Positions 16,635-25,041 of a stretch of DNA of 64,000 bases are shown in pieces. The translations under genes were made by a program, and so were the position numbers. Every line of letters starts with the position of its first letter. Position 1 is the first letter of the stretch. Under the pieces are notes generated by a model. It was not told the DNA's origin. It saw nothing but the letters and a program-made list of their open reading frames with translations, and did no database searches. Origin of the DNA: Halomicrobium zhouii (GTDB taxonomy: Archaea; Halobacteriota; Halobacteria; Halobacteriales; Haloarculaceae); contig NZ_FOZK01000002.1 in NCBI RefSeq assembly GCF_900114435.1, forward strand, positions 682,001-746,000, given 5' to 3'.

Positions 16635-18152
16635 TCACTCCTCGTCGCGTTCGTCCCCGCCGCGGTTACGGGCCCGCAGTGACGCCCCGCCGCCGAGACC
16701 GGCCAGAGCGGCGGCGACGCCGAACCCGGGACCGACCGCATCCGTCCCCTCGTCGCCAGCGCCGGTCGTCCCGGGCGCCGTCGTCGCCGTTTCGGAGCGG
16801 GTCGCCGTCTCGGTCGGGGATTCGGTCGCCGTGTCGGTCGGCCGGTCGACGTCCAGGGACTGGTCGGCGTGGCGGTAGCCGTCGTGGTGGCCGAGGGTCC
16901 CGAGCGTGACGCGCGTCCCCTCGCTCGACGCGTCGACGCCGGCGTCTATGGCCACCAGTCTGCCACCGTTTTCGTCGTCGTCGGCGTCCCAGTGCCCGAC
17001 GAAGACGGTGCCGTCGACGACCGTCGGCGAGGACAGTACCTCGGCACCGGCGGGCGCGCGCCAGCGCTCCTCGCCCGACTGGGCGTCGATGGCCCGGAGC
17101 GTCCCCTCGCTCTCGCTCACGTCGCGTGCATCTATCGCGTTCGTCCCGACGAACACCGTCCCACCGGCGACCGTCGGCGACGAGAAGACGACCTCGTCGA
17201 CGCCGGCGCGCCACTGCTCCTCGCCGCTCGCGGCGTCGACGGCCCAGACGTCGCCCCCGTCGTCGCTGGTCTGGGTCCCGACGAAGACGGTGCCGTCGGC
17301 CACCGTCGGCGAGGAGCCGACGTCGTGACCGGTGTCGAATCGCCACGCCTCCTCGCCGCTCTCGACCGCGAGCGCGTAGACGGACACCGCCTCGTCCCCA
17401 CTGAACGTCCCAACGAAGAGGCGCCCGTCGGCCACCGTCGGCGACGAGTAGGAGACGTCGCCGATCTCGCGGTGCCAGCGCTCCTCGCCGCTCTCGCCGT
17501 CGACGGCGACGACCCCGGCGTCGGTGCCGAGGTAGACGGTGTCGTCGACGACCGTGGGTGAGGAGAACGTGAACTCGCCCGCGTCGACGCGCCACCGCTC
17601 GTCGCCGGTCGCGGCGTCCAGCGCGTACAGGATGGCGCCGGCGCTGCCGACGAAGACGGTGCCGTGGACCACCGTGGGCGAGGAGTGCGGGTTGTTTATC
17701 TCGCCGCCGACCACCGCTTCGGCGCGCCATAGCTCGCGGCCCGTCGGGGCGTCGAGGGCGAACACGCCGGCGCCGCTGTCGAGGAATACGACGTCGTCGA
17801 CGACCATCGGCGCGGCGTTCACTGCCCTGCGGCCGGCGGCGTCGACCTCGAAGCGCCACCGTTCGTCGCCCGACGCTGCGTCGACGGCGTGGACCGTCCC
17901 GCCGGCGCTGCCGACGTAGGCGGTGCCGTCGACGACCGTCGGCGAGGACAGCGCGTCAAACGGGAGGTCGACCGCCCAGCGCCTCTCGCCGGCGTCGGTC
18001 TCCTGGGTGCCGGTCTCCTGTGCGGCGGCGGATCCGACCCCGCCGAGGCCGGCGACCGACGCGAGACCGGTCGCCACGGTCGCCCGGAGGAAGCGCCGGC
18101 GGTCGGACGCCGGCGTCGCGCTCGCTGTGTTACCTGGGACCGTCTCGTTCAT
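16635..18152 (-). CDS. Tat-exported PQQ-type beta-propeller with PGF-CTERM anchor
   Basis: 505 residues. The Tat signal is SDRRRFLRAT with cleavage near SAAAQ. Eight or so repeats of the form SSPTVVDGTVFVGS...YALDAASGEERWR form a PQQ-like beta-propeller. After a Thr-rich (glycosylatable) linker comes AVGPGFGVAAALAGLGGG and a basic tail, a PGF-CTERM signal processed by an archaeosortase with lipid attachment. The propeller contains no obvious PQQ-dehydrogenase active site, so it is likely a binding or scaffold protein at the cell surface. It is located next to the corrinoid-binding genes. Confidence 0.85.
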   Translation of the reverse strand: MNETVPGNTASATPASDRRRFLRATVATGLASVAGLGGVGSAAAQETGTQETDAGERRWAVDLPFDALSSPTVVDGTAYVGSAGGTVHAVDAASGDERWRFEVDAAGRRAVNAAPMVVDDVVFLDSGAGVFALDAPTGRELWRAEAVVGGEINNPHSSPTVVHGTVFVGSAGAILYALDAATGDERWRVDAGEFTFSSPTVVDDTVYLGTDAGVVAVDGESGEERWHREIGDVSYSSPTVADGRLFVGTFSGDEAVSVYALAVESGEEAWRFDTGHDVGSSPTVADGTVFVGTQTSDDGGDVWAVDAASGEEQWRAGVDEVVFSSPTVAGGTVFVGTNAIDARDVSESEGTLRAIDAQSGEERWRAPAGAEVLSSPTVVDGTVFVGHWDADDDENGGRLVAIDAGVDASSEGTRVTLGTLGHHDGYRHADQSLDVDRPTDTATESPTETATRSETATTAPGTTGAGDEGTDAVGPGFGVAAALAGLGGGASLRARNRGGDERDEE

Positions 18153-18230
18153 GTCGGTACCAATTACAGACCAGTTGAAAGTTCTTGTGTGACGCGGCCG
18201 GCCGCGCCGGAGAACCGGCCGTCGGGGACG

Positions 18231-19148
18231 TCACTCGCCGAGCGGCTCGGCCAGCGGTTCCCCCTCGAACAGCTCCGGATGCAGCACGGTCGCGATGCGC
18301 TGGCACTCGCCGGCCAGCCGGGGCGTCCAGCGGTTGAGCGCCTTGCCGTCCAGCACGTAGACACGGTCGTTTCGGACGGCGGGAAGCTCCTCCCACCCCG
18401 GCCGCTCCGTCAGTTCCTCGATCGAGGCGAAGGAGTCGTCCAGCGTGTAGCTGCACGGTGCAACGATGATCACGTCGGGGGCGGTTGCGCGGACGTCGTC
18501 CCAGTCGACCTTCACCGAGCGGTCGCCGGGGTCCGCGAGCGGGTACTCGCCGCCGGCGTGCTCGACGACCTCCGGGACCCAGTTCGCGGCGAGGTGGAGC
18601 GGGTCGAGCCACTCGAAGACGGCGACGGTAGGGCGCTCGCCGGCGTCGGCGGCGACCCCCTCGTCGATGATCGACTCGACGGTCGCGAAGCAGTCTTCGA
18701 GCTGGTCGATCAGTCGGGCGGCCCGCTCCTCGCGGCCCACGGCCGCGCCGACGGTCTCGATGGTGTCGAACAGGCTTCCGAGGTCGCTGGCTTCCATCCC
18801 GAGCACCTCGGGGTCGGCGGGTTCGCCGGCGAGGATCTCGCGGACGCGGCCCTCGTCGACGGCACAGACGCCACAGACCGACTGGGTGAGGATCAGGTCC
18901 GGTTCGACCTCCCGGAGCAGTTCCTCGTCGACGTCGTACACCTCGTGCGAGGAGGTGGCCTGGCCGTCGCGCTCCGAGCTGGTTTCGCCATCGACGCGGG
19001 AGCGGTCCAGCCGCGGCCGGTCGGCGACCGACGGCGGGTGGTCGCAGGACCCGGAGACGACCGCTGGCTCGACGCCGAGGGCGCAGAGTATCTCCGTGCC
19101 CGACGGCGACGTCGAGACGACCGTGGGGTCGGTCGACCGGTCGGTCAT
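18231..19148 (-). CDS. BtuF-like corrinoid-binding protein without signal peptide
   Basis: 305 residues with the helical-backbone (PF01497) binding fold: VVSTSPSGTEILCALG, the helix-spanning middle, and APDVIIVAPCSYTLDD. The N-terminus MTDRSTDPTVVSTSPS lacks any signal sequence or lipobox, and the start lies 2 bp beyond the end of the exported btuF. A TQSVCGVCAVD motif brings two cysteines together. It may bind corrinoids in the cytoplasm. Known bacterial and archaeal homologues share the CGVCAVD motif, but their function is unsettled. Confidence 0.75.
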   Translation of the reverse strand: MTDRSTDPTVVSTSPSGTEILCALGVEPAVVSGSCDHPPSVADRPRLDRSRVDGETSSERDGQATSSHEVYDVDEELLREVEPDLILTQSVCGVCAVDEGRVREILAGEPADPEVLGMEASDLGSLFDTIETVGAAVGREERAARLIDQLEDCFATVESIIDEGVAADAGERPTVAVFEWLDPLHLAANWVPEVVEHAGGEYPLADPGDRSVKVDWDDVRATAPDVIIVAPCSYTLDDSFASIEELTERPGWEELPAVRNDRVYVLDGKALNRWTPRLAGECQRIATVLHPELFEGEPLAEPLGE

Positions 19149-19150
19149 CG

Positions 19151-20305
19151 TCAGGTCCCTCGGCGGCCCGCCAGGAGCGAGAGGGAGACGAGCGCGACCA
19201 GCGCACCGACGGCGGTGAAGCCGGGGCCGCTGGCGCCGGTACCGGGCCCGTCTTCGGTCACTTCGGTGGGCGACGGCGTCGACGACTCGGTCGTCGCGTC
19301 GGTCGGCGACGCGGTGTCGGTGTCCGTCGCCGTCGCCGTGGCCGACTCGGTCGCGTTCGCTTCGGCGTACGCCTCCGGATGCATCGCTTTCGTCATCGCG
19401 ACGAGCGGGTAGATCACCCGCGGCGCGGGTCGGTTCAGCTGGTTGTAGTTGACGACGACGATCTGGTCCTCCTGAACGGCGGTCGTCCCGTTGTAGGCCG
19501 CCGTCTTCGGCACCTGGTCGTTGTCGCTGTTGCGCAGTATCCAGTCGGGGTCCTCGTCGACGAGCACCTCGTCGTTGAGCTCCTGGTAGCTTTCGATGCC
19601 GGCCTCGGCGGCGACGTTCCTCGCCCCGGCGCGCTCGATGAGGTTCCCGATGAACGTCCCGTTGCCGGCGGTCCAGCCGAAGAAGGTGTAGATCATCCCG
19701 GGTCGCTCCTGGCCTTCGACGGCCGCGTCCACCGTCGCGAGTTCGGCGTCCATCCAGTCGACGGTCTCCTCGGCGCCCGCGCATTCGCCGGTGAGCTCAC
19801 CGATGATCCGCGTCTTCTCCTGGATGCCCGCGATCGACCCGGCCTCGCCGAAGTGGTAGACGGTCAGGCCCGCGTCGCGGAGCGACTGGACCGTCTCGTT
19901 GTCGATGGTGTTCGGCGCGAGGACGAGGTCCGGCTCCAGGCCGACGACCTTCTCGTTACTGATGGTCTGGCCGCCCGCGGAGATGTTGGTCTTCGCCTCG
20001 GCGCCCTCCAGGTTCATGGCGTGTTTCGTCACGCCGACGACCTTGTCCTTGGCGCCGATCTCCCACATCGTCTGGGCCGCGCTGGGGTTCAGCGTCACGA
20101 CGCGCGAGGGTTCTTCCTCGACGGTCACGTTCGTCCCAGACTGGTCGGTCAGTTCGACCGGGAACGAGCACTCCGATCCCTGTGCTGCCGCGTCGGCCGC
20201 CGGCGCGGTCGGTGCGGTGGCCGTCGCCGGTGCGACGGTCGCAGTCGCCGGGGCCGTCGCTGCCAGCACGAGCAACAGGACTCCAAAAAGTGGTGCGTAT
20301 CGCAT
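19151..20305 (-). CDS. btuF: Corrinoid ABC transporter substrate-binding protein, PGF-CTERM anchored
   Basis: 384 residues from the ATG at 20305. A Sec signal peptide (MRYAPLFGVLLLVLAA) is followed by a BtuF/FhuD-type domain (RVVTLNPSAAQTMWEIG, GLEPDLVLAPNTI, IYTFFGWTAGNGTFIGNLI), a Thr/Ser-rich stalk and GPGFTAVGALVALVSLSLL with a basic end, i.e. PGF-CTERM. It captures cobalamin or cobinamide outside the cell. Iron-siderophore binding is the alternative, but the neighbours argue for corrinoids. BtuC and BtuD are not in the window. The minus-strand promoter has an AATATTTATT box near 20329-20340. Confidence 0.8.
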   Translation of the reverse strand: MRYAPLFGVLLLVLAATAPATATVAPATATAPTAPAADAAAQGSECSFPVELTDQSGTNVTVEEEPSRVVTLNPSAAQTMWEIGAKDKVVGVTKHAMNLEGAEAKTNISAGGQTISNEKVVGLEPDLVLAPNTIDNETVQSLRDAGLTVYHFGEAGSIAGIQEKTRIIGELTGECAGAEETVDWMDAELATVDAAVEGQERPGMIYTFFGWTAGNGTFIGNLIERAGARNVAAEAGIESYQELNDEVLVDEDPDWILRNSDNDQVPKTAAYNGTTAVQEDQIVVVNYNQLNRPAPRVIYPLVAMTKAMHPEAYAEANATESATATATDTDTASPTDATTESSTPSPTEVTEDGPGTGASGPGFTAVGALVALVSLSLLAGRRGT

Positions 20306-20402
20306 TCTGCTAGGCACTCCATCGGCACCCAATAAATATTTGTCTACCCCAACTGAGTTTTCATTCCATGCGACCAGTGCCAGCCGCTTGCGGAGGGGTG
20401 AC
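20306..20402. promoter_or_regulatory. Divergent promoter region btuF / cbiE
   Basis: 97 bp separate the two oppositely directed units. An AT-rich AATAAATATTTGTC (20331-20344) can serve as the TATA box of btuF on the minus strand, and AGTTTTCATT (20357-20366) is the likely element for cbiE. No cobalamin riboswitch fold was recognised. Confidence 0.45.
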
Positions 20403-21188
20403 GTGACCGACCCGGAGGCGGCGGACTCGGGTTCGACGGATCCGGCGACGTTCGCGTCTCGCGAAGCGGAGTCGACCGCGGAGCCGGTCGTCCACGCCGT
20501 CGGCGTCGGTCCCGGGGCGCCGGCGTTTCTCACCGGGCGCGCTCGCGACCTGCTCGCCGAAGCCGACGTCGTCGCCGGGTTCGAGACGGTCGTCGACTTC
20601 GCTCGCGCGGCCATCGACGACGCCGACACCGACTGTCTCACCTGCGGCTACGCCGACGAGGGCGAGACGCTCTCGGCCTTCGCCGACCGCGTCGCCGCCG
20701 GCGAGCGCGGCGTCGCGCTGCTAATGGGCGACCCGAACGTCTCGGGCTACCAGTTCCTCGGCAAGGTCGAACGAGCCGTCGACGGGCCGGTCCGCGTCGT
20801 CCCGGGCATCTCGTCCATCCAGGTCGCTGCCAGTCGCGCGCGGACGCCGATGGAGGACACCGCGTTCCAGACGCTGCACGTCCGCGGCGACGTGACCGGG
20901 GCGCTGGACCGTCTCGCCGACGACGCCGGCGAGCGCCACCTGATCGTCATCCCGCGGCCCTACGACTGGATGCCCGAGGACGTGGCGCAGTTCCTGCTTG
21001 ACCGCGGCGCGCCCGGCGAGTCGACGGCGCTCGTCTTCGAGCGCCTTACCCACGACGGCAAATCGCGAACCGAGACCACCCTGGCCGACCTGGCGGCCGA
21101 CGCCGGCGGCGACGACCCGGACGACACCGCGTTCTCGGACCTCTCGATACTCGTGGTCCGTGCGCCGACCGACACTGACCTACCATGA
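20403..21188 (+). CDS. cbiE: Cobalt-precorrin-7 (C5)-methyltransferase CbiE
   Basis: 261 residues from a GTG start (VTDPEAADSG). The SAM-dependent tetrapyrrole methylase fold shows GVGPGAPAFLT (near the substrate loop), LMGDPNVSGY, and VVPGISSIQVAASRA. The last is the CbiE-type SAM-binding strand. A 35-residue acidic N-terminal extension precedes the fold. Stop and start of the next gene overlap as ATGA, so it is coupled to cobA. Confidence 0.85.
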   Translation: MTDPEAADSGSTDPATFASREAESTAEPVVHAVGVGPGAPAFLTGRARDLLAEADVVAGFETVVDFARAAIDDADTDCLTCGYADEGETLSAFADRVAAGERGVALLMGDPNVSGYQFLGKVERAVDGPVRVVPGISSIQVAASRARTPMEDTAFQTLHVRGDVTGALDRLADDAGERHLIVIPRPYDWMPEDVAQFLLDRGAPGESTALVFERLTHDGKSRTETTLADLAADAGGDDPDDTAFSDLSILVVRAPTDTDLP

Positions 21189-21856
21189 CCGACGACACCA
21201 CCGACGACGCCGCTACCGCCGAATCGCCCACCGACCACGCTATCGAACCCAGCGCGCCCGAGGAGTTCGGCCTCGTCCAGGTGTGGTGGGGCGACGGCAA
21301 GGGCAAGACCACCGCCTCGCTCGGCATGGGGATGCGCGCGGCCGGCCACGGCTACCGCGTCCACCTGCTCCAGTTCATGAAGGGCGGCACCGCCTCCGTC
21401 GAGAACGTCCGCGGTGAGTACAACGCCATCGCCGCCCTCCCCGGATTCTCCTACGAGAACGCCGGCCACTTCGGCTGGCACGGCTTCATGGACGGCTCCG
21501 ACGACGACGAGCACGCGGCCCGGGCCGAGGGAGCGCTCGCCCGCGCTCAGGAAATCGTCGAGGGGTCGGCCGACGCCGACCTCGAATCGCCGCTGGACCC
21601 CGATGGCACCCCGGACGAGGGCGTCCACATGCTGATCATCGACGAGATCGTCTACGCCGCCAACCGGGACCTGCTCGATCCCGAGGACGTGGTCGACCTC
21701 GTCGAGTCGAAGCCCGAGAACCTGGAACTCGTCCTCACCGGCGGCCACGAGCGTCCGGAGTACCTGTTCGACCACGCAGACCTCGTCTCGAACGTCCGCA
21801 AGGAGAAACACCCCCTGGAGGACGGCCACCCCGCACGGAAGGGGACCGAGTACTAG
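21185..21856 (+). CDS. cobA: Cob(I)yrinic acid a,c-diamide adenosyltransferase (CobA/BtuR type)
   Basis: 223 residues. The atypical P-loop GDGKGKTTASLGMGMRA (around 37-53), LLQFMKGG, and the Walker B-like LIIDEIVYA identify the CobA/CobO/BtuR adenosyltransferase. It transfers the 5'-deoxyadenosyl group of ATP to Co(I) corrinoids. The acidic N-terminus (first 28 residues) is a halophilic addition. Confidence 0.93.
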   Translation: MTDDTTDDAATAESPTDHAIEPSAPEEFGLVQVWWGDGKGKTTASLGMGMRAAGHGYRVHLLQFMKGGTASVENVRGEYNAIAALPGFSYENAGHFGWHGFMDGSDDDEHAARAEGALARAQEIVEGSADADLESPLDPDGTPDEGVHMLIIDEIVYAANRDLLDPEDVVDLVESKPENLELVLTGGHERPEYLFDHADLVSNVRKEKHPLEDGHPARKGTEY

Positions 21857-22131
21857 TCGAAGCGAGCGCGAGCGTCCGAGAGTCGCTCCCGCGCGGCCGC
21901 GACGTGTTCGTCGGCTCGCTCGTCGCCCGTCTCTTCGACCTCCCCGAGAAGCTTCTCGATAGTCGCGAGTCGATCGGCCACCACGTCGGCCGGGAGGTCG
22001 CTCTCGCGCAGGTCCGCGGCGAGCGCTTCGGCCTCCCCGAGCCACCTGCTGGCCGACCGCTCGACGGGCAACTCGCCGGTCGCGGCGAGGTGGTCGTGGA
22101 GCGCCGCCAGGTCCCCGGCGTCGTCGGTCAC
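21853..22131 (-). CDS. Small acidic helical protein (92 aa), unknown
   Basis: From a GTG at 22131. It is predicted to be almost wholly helical (WLGEAEALAADLRESDLP, LATIEKLLGEVEE, HVAAARERLSDARARF) and could form a coiled coil. Its 3' end overlaps cobA tail to tail by 4 bp. No family is recognised. Composition and codon use fit a real gene. Confidence 0.55.
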   Translation of the reverse strand: MTDDAGDLAALHDHLAATGELPVERSASRWLGEAEALAADLRESDLPADVVADRLATIEKLLGEVEETGDERADEHVAAARERLSDARARFD

Positions 22132-22208
22132 GGCTGGTCGCAGGAGCGCCGGCGGGAAAGGTGGCCGGGAGTCTCGCGGTCCGGCCCGCGGGCCGGAAAC
22201 TATCACGC

Positions 22209-22667
22209 TCAGCCCGGGACTCCGACTACCCGGGCGAGTGCGACGCCGTAGACGAGCGAGTAGGTGACGTTGGCGACGCTGCCGGTGAGGTAGTAGGTCG
22301 TGTTGCCGCTGGAGATGTCCTGGTAGCGGACGATGGACTTCGCGGTGAAGACCAGGCCCAGCGCCGTGTACGCGCCCAGGAGCGCCAGCGTCAGGATGAG
22401 GACGTTCTCGACTTTCCCGACCGCCCGCCCGGTGTCTGCCTCCTCTTCGCCGACGTCGGCGCCCGCGAAGCGGAGCGACCCGGCGACGACGTAGCCGCTG
22501 GTCGCCACGAGCAGGCCGTAGCCCGCGGCGAGCGTCAGGAGCGCCGTCCCGCTGTCCGCGACGACGGTCGGTGCGGGCGTCAGCCAGAGCAGGACGGCGG
22601 CCGACGCCGCCGCGAGACCGATCGACGCGACCCGTCGGAGCACGCTGCGATACCCGTCCCCGATCAC
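22209..22667 (-). CDS. Four-helix membrane protein paired with the SatD-like gene
   Basis: 152 residues with four hydrophobic helices (SIGLAAASAAVLLWL, LLTLAAGYGLLVATSGYVVA, VLILTLALLGAYTALGLVF, YSLVYGVALARVVGV). It overlaps the SatD-like gene by 4 bp (ATGA), so the two proteins should act together. In bacteria SatD proteins are often encoded beside a membrane protein. Whether this one is homologous to those could not be decided. Confidence 0.7.
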   Translation of the reverse strand: MIGDGYRSVLRRVASIGLAAASAAVLLWLTPAPTVVADSGTALLTLAAGYGLLVATSGYVVAGSLRFAGADVGEEEADTGRAVGKVENVLILTLALLGAYTALGLVFTAKSIVRYQDISSGNTTYYLTGSVANVTYSLVYGVALARVVGVPG

Positions 22668-23314
22668 GCCAGGTCACCCCACAGTTCCGTCATGGCTGTC
22701 TGGAGGTCCCGCTCCATCCCCATAATCGTCACGGCGTCGGCCCTGGCCAGCGTCTGCGAGACCGACTGGATGGAGACCTCGAGGCGGTCTGCCACCGCCG
22801 CCATCTCCCCGAAGTCACGGTACAGTCTCGCGACCTCCATCTGCCTGGCGGTCCACCCGGCCTTCCACATGCAGACGAGGTCGATCTGGTTGGTCAGCAG
22901 GTCGACGAGCCACTCGTCGGTCCCGTCGACGGACAGGCCGACGTACCGGTCACCTCGTTCGACCTCCGCGAGCAGGTCGTCGGCCTCGTGGAACGCCGGG
23001 CCGTCCATCCTGGCGACGTCGTCGGCGTCGGCGCCCACGTCGACGTCCCCCCAGACGACGGCGAACCGGATCCCCGTCGGGTGGACCGCGTCGGTCAGTT
23101 CCCGCACCGCGTGGTAGGCCCGCCCCGGGTCCGTCAGGACGCCACCTACCTCGTCGACGCCTTTCAGCGTCGTGAAGGGGGCGACGAGTCGGTCGCCGAC
23201 GGCGTCGTTCGCCCGCTCCATGCCGGCTTCGAGGCTGTCGTGGAGCGCCTCTCTGTCCTCGACCGCGCGCGAGTCGACGACGTCCCCGACGATCACGCAT
23301 CGACGCCTGGTCAT
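22664..23314 (-). CDS. SatD-like protein with C-terminal helix-turn-helix
   Basis: 216 residues. The N-terminal CVIVGDVVDSRAVEDREAL and the following TTLKGVDEVGGVL match the SatD family pattern of a nucleotide-binding-like alpha/beta domain, whose molecular function is not established. Residues around 155-192 (RQMEVARLYRDFGEMAAVAD, then RLEVSIQSVSQTL) form a helix-turn-helix. It is divergent from cbiP, and the shared 180-bp region carries two palindromes, consistent with autoregulation. It probably senses something through the N-domain and controls its own membrane partner. Confidence 0.7.
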   Translation of the reverse strand: MTRRRCVIVGDVVDSRAVEDREALHDSLEAGMERANDAVGDRLVAPFTTLKGVDEVGGVLTDPGRAYHAVRELTDAVHPTGIRFAVVWGDVDVGADADDVARMDGPAFHEADDLLAEVERGDRYVGLSVDGTDEWLVDLLTNQIDLVCMWKAGWTARQMEVARLYRDFGEMAAVADRLEVSIQSVSQTLARADAVTIMGMERDLQTAMTELWGDLA

Positions 23315-23493
23315 TGCCCGATGTTCAATCTATACCGGTTTAACAGTTGTGGGTAAACCGAATTTGGTTTACTCACTACCGCGTTGGTAAATCAAAACTG
23401 GTTGAATACTAGCATATCAACCGGTTGTGTTTGATAATCGCCGGGAGAGCAGTGGCGAAAGACACGTGGCCCCGCGCGTCGCAGGTACGGCCG
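23315..23493. promoter_or_regulatory. Divergent promoter satD-like / cbiP with palindromic operators
   Basis: An AT-rich 180-bp region. A near-perfect 20-bp palindrome GTAAACCGAATTTGGTTTAC lies at 23353-23372, 39 bp before the satD-like start, and a perfect CAACCGGTTG at 23418-23427. Related half-sites (ACCGGTTTA at 23336, AAACTGGTT near 23396) lie between. Such clustered dyads suggest cooperative binding of the helix-turn-helix protein encoded next to it. Confidence 0.5.
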
Positions 23494-25041
23494 ATGACCC
23501 GGACCGTCCTCGTCGCCGGCACGGCGAGCCACGTGGGAAAGAGCACCGTCGCCGCTGGGCTCTGTCGCCACCTGGCGAACGAGGGACGGTCGGTCGCGCC
23601 GTTCAAGGCCCAGAACATGTCCAACAACGCCCGCGTCGTGCCGCGGGCCGATGGGAGGGCGGGCGACGGATCCCCGGACGACGAATCCCCGGACGACGAA
23701 TCCCTGGACGAGGATCCCTGGGGCGAAATCGGCGTGTCCCAGTACGTCCAGGCCCGCGCCGCCCGAATCCCGGCGACGACGGACCACAACCCCGTCCTGC
23801 TCAAGCCCCGCGGCGACGGCGAGTCCCAGTTGATAGTCGACGGCCGCGCCGCCGGCCACTTCGCGGCGGGGACCTACTACGACGACCACTGGGACGACGC
23901 CCTGTCGGCGGCCCGGGCCGCCCACGACCGCCTCGCCCGCGAGCACGACGTCGTCGTCGCCGAGGGCGCGGGCTCTATCGCGGAGATCAACCTCCACGAC
24001 CGCGACCTGGCGAACGTGGAGACGGCCCGGTTCAGCGACGCAGACATTCTCCTCGTCGCCGACGTCGAACGCGGCGGCGTCTTCGCTTCCCTCGTGGGCA
24101 CGCTCGAACTGATGCCCGACGACCTCCGCGAGCAGGTGGTGGGCTGCGTGATCACGAAGTTCCGCGGCGACCGATCGATCCTCGATCCCGGCGTCGAGCA
24201 GTTCGAGGACCGGACGGGCGTGCCAGTGCTGGGTGTCCTTCCCTACGACGACCCCGGCCTCCCAGAGGAGGACAGCGTCGCCCTCCCGGCGGCCGACGAG
24301 CGGTCGGTTCGCGGGGCGGCCGACGGCGTACCGGCGGACCGGACCGTCACCGTCGCGGTGCCCCGACTTCCCCGAATCTCGAACGCGACTGACCTGGAAC
24401 CACTCGCCGCGGAACCCGGCGTCCGGGTGGCGTACGTCCCGCTCGACGGATCGCTGGCCGACGTCGGCGCCGACGCCGTCGTGATCCCGGGGACGAAGAA
24501 CACCGTCGACGACCTGCTCGAACTTCGGGACGCGGGGATGCACGAGGAACTGCGACGTTTCGACGGCCCCGTCGTCGGCCTCTGCGGCGGGTATCAGATG
24601 ATCGGTGAGGAGATCACGAACGCTTCTCTCGAAGGCACTGGCGAGGACGAGCGCGTCGAGGGCGTCGGCCTGCTTCCGATCACGACCCGGTTCGACCCCG
24701 AGAAGACGCTAGAGGCGGTCACTCGGGATATCTCCGGCGTGGGTCCGCTCGCCGAGGCCGACGGCGAGGTTTCCGGCTACGAGATCCACGCCGGAGAGAC
24801 CGAAGTCGTCGGTGAGGTGCGGCGGCCGTTCGCCGACGAAGGCGCGGCGACCGACCGCGTCCTCGGTACCTACCTCCACGGCCTCTTCGAGAACGAGGTC
24901 GCGTTGGATGGGTTCGTCGAGAGAGTGTTCGAGGTGGCAGGACGTGAGCGACCCGATGGTGATTCCGTGGAGTCTGATCCCTACGAGCGCGCCGCCTCGC
25001 TCGTCGAGGAGTATGTCGATCTGTCTCCGATTCTCGGGTAG
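23494..25041 (+). CDS. cbiP: Cobyric acid synthase CbiP (CobQ)
   Basis: 515 residues from the ATG at 23494. The N-terminal synthetase domain has [19 protein letters not shown] (P-loop), [13 protein letters not shown], and [12 protein letters not shown]. The C-terminal glutamine amidotransferase domain has the nucleophile C364 in GLCGGYQM and the His in YLHGLFENE. It amidates four carboxylates of adenosylcobyrinic acid a,c-diamide. Between MSNNARV and [11 protein letters not shown] an acidic insert of about 25 residues is made of repeated SPDDE units (15-bp tandem repeats at about 23670-23715). Confidence 0.93.
   Translation: MTRTVLVAGTASHVGKSTVAAGLCRHLANEGRSVAPFKAQNMSNNARVVPRADGRAGDGSPDDESPDDESLDEDPWGEIGVSQYVQARAARIPATTDHNPVLLKPRGDGESQLIVDGRAAGHFAAGTYYDDHWDDALSAARAAHDRLAREHDVVVAEGAGSIAEINLHDRDLANVETARFSDADILLVADVERGGVFASLVGTLELMPDDLREQVVGCVITKFRGDRSILDPGVEQFEDRTGVPVLGVLPYDDPGLPEEDSVALPAADERSVRGAADGVPADRTVTVAVPRLPRISNATDLEPLAAEPGVRVAYVPLDGSLADVGADAVVIPGTKNTVDDLLELRDAGMHEELRRFDGPVVGLCGGYQMIGEEITNASLEGTGEDERVEGVGLLPITTRFDPEKTLEAVTRDISGVGPLAEADGEVSGYEIHAGETEVVGEVRRPFADEGAATDRVLGTYLHGLFENEVALDGFVERVFEVAGRERPDGDSVESDPYERAASLVEEYVDLSPILG

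Noticed and set aside
20306-20402. Cobalamin riboswitch upstream of btuF or cbiE
   Set aside because: The spacer is 97 bp and lacks a B12-box-like sequence or a suitable stem set.
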